From Boswellia sacra (lineage: Eukaryota; Streptophyta; Magnoliopsida; Sapindales; Burseraceae): a stretch of 64,000 nucleotides of DNA. A program made the position numbers and the translations under genes. The notes beneath the pieces were generated by a model that saw only the letters and a list, made by a program, of their open reading frames with translations, was not told the DNA's origin and did not search any database. Shown here one piece after another: positions 55,917-64,000 of this stretch. Where the stretch lies: positions 62,001-126,000 of the forward strand of contig SNVD02004551.1 in the NCBI GenBank assembly GCA_013180625.2. Reading direction: 5' to 3'. Each line of letters starts with the position of its first letter. The first letter of the stretch is position 1.

Positions 55917-58573
55917 GGGAAAATTTCATATCTAACCTCCATTTGGGGGGCCTTTTAAAAAATAGCCTTCAAATAGTGTTCCATAAAATAATAATCATAT
56001 TATTTATTCGACAGTTCGATGATTCTAAATTATAATTTGACGATGTTGTTCGATGATGGTTCAACATAGTTCAACTATGTTATTCGATGATGACATACCC
56101 AAGTTCCACAGTTCGATGGACATTCTACGGTTCCATAAATATTCAACAGTTCGAAAAAAGTCATCAAATACAATTAACCCAAACACAACAAAAATCATTT
56201 TTTATTTCAATGTTGGTTTATGGTTTCTAGTTTTAGTTTCATTTTTGGTTTTTTGTTTTGGTTTGTTGAGGGTGGAGGACACGAACACAACCAAAATCAA
56301 TTAAAATTAAAAAGCCTTTTAGAGACAGAGATGAAATCAAAGCCTCTTTTAAGACTTAAGATAACACAAATGAGTCATGGGCACGTCTAGAGAATGGATT
56401 CGCCGCCCAATTACTCAATTGGGAATGAATAGGGGCAATCTGATCGCTGGCTTCGGGACCTAGACTATCCTCATCCCTTCAGAGATGGGTTCGGGAAGTT
56501 AGGCACGAGTCTTTCGACTCGCCCGGATATAAATCTGGCCTCCACTCAGGAAATACCAAATGAAAATAACTCATATTGTTACTTAGTCCGCTTAGCATTG
56601 TTCATTTTATACACACATTTTCATTTTTATCTTCATTATTCGTGTGGGGTGATTATTCAATTGAATAGCAATATAAATATCCAAAGAAAAAGGCAGGAAA
56701 ATGAATTATATTTCCTTTCAAACATGGGGATAGGGGAAGAGGATTACATCGCCTTTATTCTTCAATAAAGTAAATTCTAACATATACATTCATCAATAAA
56801 TCAAATACAAAAGAGTTTATTCGAGAGCTAATAGATGATGAATTCCTCACCACCATATGTGAGTCTATTCGTTGTCTATCAAACTTTTGCTCATACATTA
56901 AGTCATTCATTCTTTAGTGATGGTCCCTTTCCATCAATGTGAGTCCACCACCACTTCATGACATCACACAATTACACTTTTATAATAAAAACATCCATAC
57001 GTTCATAAATAACAAATTATAAATCAAATGATATTCAAACAAAGCCATAATCTAGAATCATGACATTCTAGCCTAGATTTGATAAATTCTACCTATTGCA
57101 ATTCTAGCATTATTCATATTAAATCATGGCATTTCTAGCCTAAACATGGCATTCATGGTATATTCTAGCCTAATTCAAGTATCAAACTTCAAACAAGTTA
57201 TTTAAGGGTAAAATGGTAATTCCTACCTATTCTACGTCATTTCCTAGCATAAATCAAAACGAGTATAAGTCCTCCTAGAATGATTCTAATCATGTGCTCT
57301 TAAGCATGATTCTAGACATGTGCTCCAAAGATATTTCTAAGCATTCGCAAAGAAATTAAACTCCTAAACATGTTTTTAATAAAGAAGAGACAGTGGACTT
57401 ACCTTACATGCTTATCCATCTTCCAAAACAAATAAGGGTTAGAACAATTCATAATAACCCCAGCATGCTTCTCAGTGTAAAATTAAATTCTAATCATGCT
57501 TATTCTAAGCATACATAAACCAAATCATGCTTAATTGTAAGCAAGAAAATAAAAAAGAAAGAAAGAGGGAGGAGAGAATTCTGCTCTCAAGACATATCCT
57601 TTCCGAGTTCAGAAAAAATAAAATGCCTCAAAATTTTAACTAAAGACTTCTCGAATTCTTGAGCTTTTCTTCAAGAGAAAGAAGAGAATTATCAAAATTT
57701 CATGTGTTGCAAAATGAGAAGCGGGGGTTTATATAGATGAAGGGTGAAGCTGAAAAAGGAAGAAAGTTCTGAAAAAGGAAGGTTTCTTAAGCAAATTTCC
57801 AAATTTACACAAGGAACGGTCGAGCAGCCATCTCATAATAGTCAAGCAGCTGTCAGATAGCTGACCGGTCATTAACCAACAGTCTAGCGAATGTCAGATG
57901 GTCGGACGGCTGTTTAACAACTGGCTGGCTATTATCCCTTAGGTCGTTCCTATTTTGCCCTCTTTTAATGTGGTCCCTTCGAACCTTTGTTTGTTCAATC
58001 ATGCATAACTTTTAGAAGTCAATTCTGTTTTGCAATCCTCAAATTTCTGCAAAAACTAGACATCTGTATCCTCGCAATGGTATATGACTCACCATCAGAT
58101 TCATCCCAGATTAATTTCTATGAATTTTTGAAATCATATATCAGTTTTCAAGACCTTTCATCGATTCTTTCTTACCCTTCCATTCTTAGCCTCCAAGGGC
58201 ATTTTGGTTTTTTTTTTTTTTTTGCTTAGCATTCATCTTATTAATTCATCGAGCCTTAAAAATTCAGTGTCTACAATTTCAGTTTTCATTTTTTGTTTTT
58301 GATTTTGGTTTGTTGTGGTTGGAAGATGCAAGCCATAAAGGTTTTGGTTTTTGATTTTTGTTTTTGGTCTGTTCTAGTTTGTGATGGAGAGAGTGGGGAA
58401 ATATGCAAAGAGATGTAGAGTTAGAGAGAGAATTATGACGGGAAGGGAAGGGAGAGAAGGGATAAGGGCAATTTGAAAATTTAACACCTTGGAGGCTATT
58501 AGTTTGAAACTTTTAAGAATAAGGCTATTTTTAAAATGGCCCTCCAAATGGGGGCCATATCTGAAAATTTCCC
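55917..58573. mobile_element. Mutator-like element (2657 bp) with long TIRs
   Basis: About 51 bases at each end are inverted repeats with roughly 82% match (GGGAAA.TTTCA.AT...C and CATTTGG.GGGCC...TAAAAATAGCC). The 9-bp duplication fits Mutator. No transposase was found. The middle (about 56330-58275) is occupied by LTR-like sequence. The flanks near the TIRs carry repeated GTTTTTGGTTTTGTT-like words on both sides. Confidence 0.8.
56330..58275 (-). mobile_element. LTR-like retroelement remnant inside the Mutator-like element
   Basis: On the minus strand the sequence from 58275 begins TGTAGACACTGAATTTTTAA, a typical Gypsy LTR start. A TATATAAACC motif lies at about 57730-57740 (minus strand). 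The far end is not resolved: no TG...CA partner or target duplication matching the ATTTC after 58275 was found. It may be a solo LTR with some internal sequence, since TGGGCGGCGAATCC near 56410 resembles a decayed primer region. No coding frame was recognised. Confidence 0.5.
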
Positions 58574-58668
58574 AAATAAAAACTCAATTAACATTGTGTC
58601 ACCAATCTAACATGAATTGATTAACACCAACCCTTTAGAAGCTTCATCGGCTGACAATCTATCAATCC

Positions 58669-59647
58669 CCTGTTTGTTTTAATAACTTAATAGAACTTAA
58701 TACTTAATAGCACTTAATTTATACCACTTAATCGTATATTTATTTTAACTTTTTATCTAACTGAAAATAAATGTTAAGTGGACAACTTAACTTAAATGTG
58801 ACATTTATATCCTTATTATAGAAAATAAAAGATACATATATTATTATGGTGTTCATCTAAAAAATTAACTAATTAACAAAATTAAATCATAATAAATTAT
58901 AAACCTCCCTATCATAAAAAATATATTTCTTAAAATATAAAAAATCTATTATGCATTAAATATAATAATCAACTTACCTATTATGAAAATAGGAATCTAT
59001 TATTTGTGTATGGAAACTCCAATAAAATAAAATCAAACACATATATATTTATGTAAATAAAATAACTATAATTTTTTATTATTGATTTTATTTTAAAAAA
59101 GTAAAAAAAAATGAAAAAGTATGAGAAATGGAGAACTCACCGAAGGTCAATGTTACCATTTCTAACTGTTGCTTGCTGCCGTTAATGTCACACGTCTGAC
59201 GACATCTTCGATGTCACCATGACCAGCTACGCTTGATCTACAAGGTTATCAGAGTAGTTTTGAAATATATGAAGCTATTTAGGTGTTAAAGGCCCATAAA
59301 CATACAGGTGGCCAAAAGTTTCTTAGCTTTATTGCAAAAACGATGTACTATCCTCCAAAAGTACTTCAATAGACTTGTAGATTGAGCCGAGCTGGTTACG
59401 GTGGTGTCAAATGTATCAGTGGACGCATAACTTCGACAGCGGTTGGTGGTGATGACGATCATGGTTGCTGGAAACAATATAAAATCAATCCATTTTTTTT
59501 TATTGAAATATATTTTGTTGACAAAATTAAATTAATCAAATAGTAAATGTTCATTTATTTTGATTTTATGAAGATGTTGATTGTGATATTTCTAGATATT
59601 CAGATGTTTCATAGACAGAAATGATAATTTTTTGCTTTTTTCATTTA

Positions 59648-59690
<43 letters not shown>

Positions 59691-59782
59691 ATAAGTAATG
59701 AGAGCCCAAAATAAATGGGCCAAAATATTTAGACCACTGAATTCTATTTAGATTCAGACTTCAAAGACCCAAAACAAACGGG
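58669..59782. mobile_element. TIR transposon (1114 bp), superfamily uncertain
   Basis: The ends CCTGTTTGTTTT and AAAACAAACGGG are inverted repeats (11 of 12) with TCC repeated on both sides (3-bp duplication). The uninterrupted counterpart at 36590-36605 (ATCAATCC|TTGGGG) proves the insertion. The left end has repeated ACTTAATA words. A minus-strand frame at 59286-59477 may be a coding relic but is not recognised. A 3-bp duplication suggests Harbinger or CACTA rather than hAT. Confidence 0.7.
59649..59686. repeat. (TA)n microsatellite
   Basis: About 19 TA units inside the TIR element. Confidence 0.9.
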
Positions 59783-60630
59783 TCCTTGGTGTTTTTATCG
59801 ACTTTCAATCACTGGAGAATGAACATCCACCATTCGGTTAGATTTTTTTAAATTAATAATAACTAAATATTTATTCTAATTAATAGTTAATATTTATTGA
59901 ATTATTAAATAGATATGAAAATTTTGAATTATAAATTTATACTATTTCATAATTTTTTATAAATTTATATTTATTTCATAGATTTTTATAAAATTTAAAT
60001 TATTTTATGAAGAAATGTCTATTTAATAACTTCTACTTTTTTAAAGAAAGGAAGGGCATAAGTTTTTTTAAAATATTATAAGATATTATTTTCTATATAA
60101 AACATTCTTATAAATAATTTATAAAGAAATTATTGAAAATAGTTAAAAAGATATTATTATTATTATGAATGAATAACACGTATATCCATTTTTATTATTT
60201 GAATATAATAAAAGCATTACTAACAGTAATCTCAAAAACCTCTGACTTGCTTTTAGAAAACATAATAGTTTTTTAAAGTTGGTTTATCAAAAACTCTCAA
60301 ACTTATTTTATAAGTCGATTATATTTTCAACATGACAGAAGCTGCTTTTTTTTTTTTTGCTTGGGAAGTGCACTCAAGTATATAGAGGAAGAGATATAAG
60401 AATGCCCAAATTAAAAAAAAAAGATATATGTTTCAAAACCGATTAGTTGATTAAATATTGAAGAAGAGTTATTTCTTTTTTTCTTTTTTAAGACTTTATA
60501 TTTTAAATCTCTAAATTAGAGTTGGATAAATAAAGAAAATAATAAATGTGAAGAAGATGGTCAATGAATGAGAAAAGAAAAGAAAAGATGATGGTTGGAT
60601 ATACAGATATCTAACTTATAAAGGAAAAAG

Positions 60631-61556
60631 TAATAATATGAGAGGAAATATATTTATTAAGATTAATTTTGGGATAATAGGATGTGTTTAAATTAAAAAG
60701 ATAAACTATACATTTTGAGGAAGGGTGAATTCCGTAATTGGGTATTGAGAGTACTAGTTTATAGAGTAGGGAGCTATTTGTATTGTCCATTTTTATTATG
60801 TTCTTCTTAACTAACTTAAGAAATCATATTTTTAGATAATCAAATTTTTAATATTTTTAAATATTTAACAAATTATTCTATAGTATAAAACGTCATATGC
60901 AATGTTAATTTATATATATAACCAATTAGCTAAAAATCATATATTATTTAATACATATGTTAACAAATTTTAATCGTTCTTACATAAAGATATAGTATTC
61001 ATATTTAAAAAAACAAAAAACAAAAACAAAAAAAGAAAGTTAAGGTTGTTAATGTTTAAGTAATTTATCATTACCTAAACTTGAAAAATTTCAAAGTTTG
61101 ATTTAATTTATATTTTACTTTTCTCTTATGACCCTCCCAAATTTCAATTTTTATCATTTGATCCCTCCAAAGTTTGAACCCTAGATCTACACTTAGGTGA
61201 AATATAATTACCTGAGCTATGGGGATGAATATGGTATATGTCCTGGAGTTTAACCATAAGGGATGTTTTGTCAATTTTTACTTACCATTGGATTTAAGTA
61301 ATACTTTTGAAAGCCTTAGAGGAGTTAATATATTTACCCTTGATCAAATTACATCAAAGATATAACGACAAAGGATTACAATAATTCAAAGTTTTCTACA
61401 TCAATAGTGCAATTCATCATAATGCGTACAAATCAAAGAAGGAAAACAACTATGATGCAAAGGAAGCAGCTAGCATAACAGAGTAACAACTCCTTCACAA
61501 GAAAACTAAAGAAATGAAAAGAAAAAAAGATAAAAATGTTAGCTATTTTGGTTTAT
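60631..61556. other. Spacer upstream of RLK B in window order (homologous to 17521-18404)
   Basis: 60727-61556 matches copy A (GTTTATAGAGTAGGG, AATTTATATTTTACTT, GGAGTTTAACCATAAGGG, CTATGATGCAAAGGAAG). No gene was seen. Confidence 0.7.
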
Positions 61557-62014
61557 TCACATTCTTGCCTGAAGAAACCTAGCCTTCGTCGCATGTAGTT
61601 CTGTCATAACATCTTTGATATTCATTCGTTCACCCGGCAATTTTGCACATGCAATACCAATCCTACCTAAGGAAAGCAAGCACTCCAGCGTTTTAATTTC
61701 CATAACTTCCTGAGTTGTTCTGGAGTTGTTTTCATCCAATTGTTGAAGCAAACAAGGATCCACAATGTACCTAACTCGCTCCAGTAATGCCATCTTACAA
61801 AATTCATGTCGGCTCAAACCTTCGTGGAACATCTCATCTGTTGGTCTATTTCCTGTAATCATCTCCAACAGGAGAATCCCATAGTTGTAAATATCCCCTT
61901 CTCGTGACACCATAGCACCCATCCCATATTTTGCCATTTTTAATTGTTTTGTGCTGCATAAGAAATTTAAGAAATATAGGAAAAAAATACATGCATACAT
62001 ACATATACATGCAT

Positions 62015-62021
<7 letters not shown>

Positions 62022-62093
<72 letters not shown>

Positions 62094-62098
62094 TATAT
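62022..62098. repeat. (CA)n-(TA)n microsatellite in the kinase intron of RLK B
   Basis: A CACACA tract followed by TATATA, in the same intron position as 18843-18963 of copy A. Confidence 0.9.
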
Positions 62099-62155
62099 AA
62101 ACTCTACCTAGGGCAACATAACCTATGGTTCCTCTTAATGCATAAGAGTTGGTTT

Positions 62156-62745
62156 TGTTACCCTTCCATCTTACATAAAATAATTCAACAAAATGGGCCA
62201 CCATATATGGAGGAAGTATATAGCCCAAAAGACTAGTCTATTAGGCGGAGGTACTCCTCCCATATATAAGTCCCATAGCCTTCCCTTAACCAATCAATGT
62301 GGGACTTCAAATGGGGACTATCCAAATGGGGACTCCATGGGTACAACAATCCCTCTCCTTAGACAAGGCCCCGACAGGTGGAGACACCATCCTTGTCTGA
62401 ACCAATGATAATCCCCCACAAAGACAAGGCCCTGACGAGTAGAGACGCCATTCTTGTCTGAACCAACGATAATCTCTCACAAAGACAAGGCCCCGGTGGA
62501 CGGCATCACCATCCTTGTATGATCCAAATGAGTCCACATTGCTATCTTGAGTTGACTCTGATACCACTTGTTATACTTCTATCCTGTACACAATAATTCA
62601 ACAAAAGGGCCACCATATATGGAGGAAGTATTTAGTCCGAAACAATAGTTCATTGGGTGGAGGGACTCCTACCATATATAAGTCTCATAACCTTCCCTTA
62701 ACTAATCAATGTGGGAATCTAAACAGGGACTCCATGGGAACAACA
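62156..62745 (-). mobile_element. TRIM retrotransposon (590 bp) inserted in RLK B
   Basis: LTRs are at 62156-62350 (195 bp) and 62569-62745 (177 bp), TGTTG...TAACA on the minus strand. A primer site TGGTATCAGAGTC lies at 62554-62566, a purine tract AAGGAGAGGGAT next to 62351, and GGTTT is duplicated exactly at 62151-62155 and 62746-62750. The 218-bp interior has no coding capacity but holds a 60-bp tandem repeat. All signals for reverse transcription are present, none of the enzymes: the definition of a terminal-repeat retrotransposon in miniature. Copy A lacks it. Confidence 0.93.
62364..62530. repeat. 60-bp tandem repeat (three units) inside the TRIM
   Basis: Units start at 62364, 62424 and 62484 (GACAAGGCCC...CATCCTTGTCTGAACCAA...). 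The period is exactly 60, so a minus-strand frame runs through all three. Confidence 0.85.
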
Positions 62746-64000
62746 GGTTTGATCTCTATCGAAGTTGGCTGAAGCCCCAAAAAGGCGTTTAGCCAACCCA
62801 AAGTCACCAACATAGACAACCATCTCATAGTCAAAAAGAATATCCGTTGGCTTTAGATCATAGTGAACGATAGGAGTCCCACAATAGTGGTGAAGATAAT
62901 CCAATGCATAGCACACTTGAATTGCAATATCTAATCTTTGAATGAGATTCAAGTGCCTCATTTCAGATTGTTCAGATATATGCAACCAGCTTTCTAGACT
63001 CCCATTTGGCATGAACTAAAAAACTAGAGCCTTAAAATCATTGCCTTTATAGTCCACACGTGAACAAGTTATGATGTTAAGAAGATTTCTATGTCAAACT
63101 TTCTTAAAGCCTTGCATTCAGCCATGAAACTTTTTAAAGCCCCACGGTTTTGTAGGTTTATCATCTTTACCAGCAATAGGTTTCTCAAGTTGCCGAAGGA
63201 ATCCTTTATATACCGTGCCAAAACTTCTAGCTCTAATCAAATTGGATGGTACAAAACCATTTGTGGCTCAAAGAAGGTCTTTGTAGGAAATTCGTAAATA
63301 ATTGGCACCCAACGAAGATGTAGGACCAAGTTCGATTCCACGTTTTCATCTCCGACAAAGAATAACAAGGACAACTACTAAAGTCAAGGAAAGCGTAATG
63401 GAAATAATTATAACAACAATAACCTTGGTTGATAAAGAGGTTCTCTTTTTTCTTGATTCCTGAATTGGGCATGGCAGGAGCTCTATTTTAGGAATTCCTC
63501 CACAAAGCTTACTATTTTGTATTATAGAAAATGTGCTTGCATTCTTGAATACCCCTTTTGTTGGAATCTCACCTTCAAGGTGGTTAAAAGACAGATCTAA
63601 ATTTGCTAAGAAGGAAAGATTTTGCAGTTGTTAGGGAATTATGCCAGATAAATTATTACAAGATAGGTTCAAGAACTCAAGACCTTTCAAAGAGCAAAAA
63701 GATAATGGAATTCTATCCTGGAAGAGGTTTCCCCCTAAGTCAAGGTAAACCAACTCTGTACTCTCACCAAGTCTCACAGAAATTTCACTGAAAAATTTGT
63801 TTTCCTTGACATCTAAAACCCATAAGATTCTTCAAATTACTAAAATCTGATGGCAGAGGGCCACTGAAGAAGTTGTAAGAGATGTTAACACTTAATATTT
63901 TCCCTAAAAAACCAAAGAGTTAATCAGGTATACTACCACTAAGGTTATTTTTTGCAAAGCTCAAGGACTTTAGTTTTATGCAATTCCTGAGGGTTAGCGG

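Larger units (their letters stand above)
58595..60630. other. Duplicate of 36525-37515, AT-rich, interrupted by a TIR element
   Basis: Homology covers 58595-58668 and 59783-60630. No gene was recognised. A longer (T)n and AT-rich content make the alignment gappy at 60340-60440. Confidence 0.7.
61557..64000 (-). pseudogene. LRR receptor-like kinase (class XII) pseudogene B, incomplete at the window edge
   Basis: Minus strand, ending at a TGA at 61557. From the edge it shows LRRs (64000-63600), a juxtamembrane/TM segment (63470-63350), N-lobe fragments (63300-63010), then NGSLESWLHISEQSEMRHLN, ALDYLHHYCGTPIVHYDLKP and VVYVGDFGLAKR (63012-62751). After the TRIM and intron come GDIYNYGILLLEMITGNRPT and LHATKARFLQARM. 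It keeps the non-RD HYDLKP motif. Damage includes the TRIM in the activation-loop exon, stops (about 63330, 63080) and frameshifts. It is more complete at the 3' end than copy A: its last exon is open for over 130 residues. Confidence 0.88.

Noticed and set aside
1..64000. rRNA genes, CRISPR arrays, bacterial operons, telomere repeats
   Set aside because: None seen; intron signals and plant retroelements show nuclear plant DNA.

Overview
The window looks like nuclear DNA of a eudicot plant, probably woody. It is AT-rich, has GT-AG introns, carries plant-type genes (a class XII LRR receptor kinase, UGT85-like glycosyltransferase remnants, a LOG cytokinin-enzyme relic) and is full of plant transposons. 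I cannot name the species. About two thirds of it is transposable elements nested in one another. I see no clearly intact host gene. The only long uninterrupted ORF with a recognisable product is the 502-residue Gag-protease ORF of a young non-autonomous retrotransposon.

Layout. 1-2467: exons of a PPR-like gene (+), which stop at a CACTA transposon terminus (2590-3046). 3047-15215: a decayed CACTA transposase gene (-), split by a CRM-like Ty3/Gypsy element (6810-12445, 5-bp target duplication AACAC). Its promoter and start-codon segment is tandemly triplicated (14168-15215). 15674-16620: UGT85-like pseudogene A (+). 18405-24258: LRR-RLK pseudogene A (-), split by a 2.6-kb gag-bearing LTR element (20353-22940). 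25996-36043: an old Copia element (+) that itself holds a young Gag-only element (27018-30131), a hAT MITE (31700-32359) and a solo LTR (33888-35144). 38236-41500: a Copia relic (-) with only its 3' LTR. 42605-54470: UGT pseudogene B (+), split by an 11.5-kb Athila-type Gypsy element (42885-54390) that carries an intronless LOG relic. 55281-59782: a hAT-like MITE, a Mutator-like element containing an LTR, and a third TIR element. 61557-64000: LRR-RLK pseudogene B (-), which runs off the window and is split by a 590-bp TRIM (62156-62745).

The UGT, spacer and receptor-kinase blocks at 15.7-24.3 kb and 42.6-64 kb are two copies of one ancestral segment, each later broken by different insertions. 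Because the two copies can be compared, most insertion sites could be placed to the base and confirmed by target-site duplications.

Points most worth a second look: the Gag-only element, which combines CATGCATG (RY) arrays in its LTRs with a ten-unit ACGT array in its leader; the processed LOG copy inside Athila; the triplicated CACTA promoter/start segment; and the PPR-like exons lying directly inside a CACTA terminus whose orientation does not fit the neighbouring transposase.
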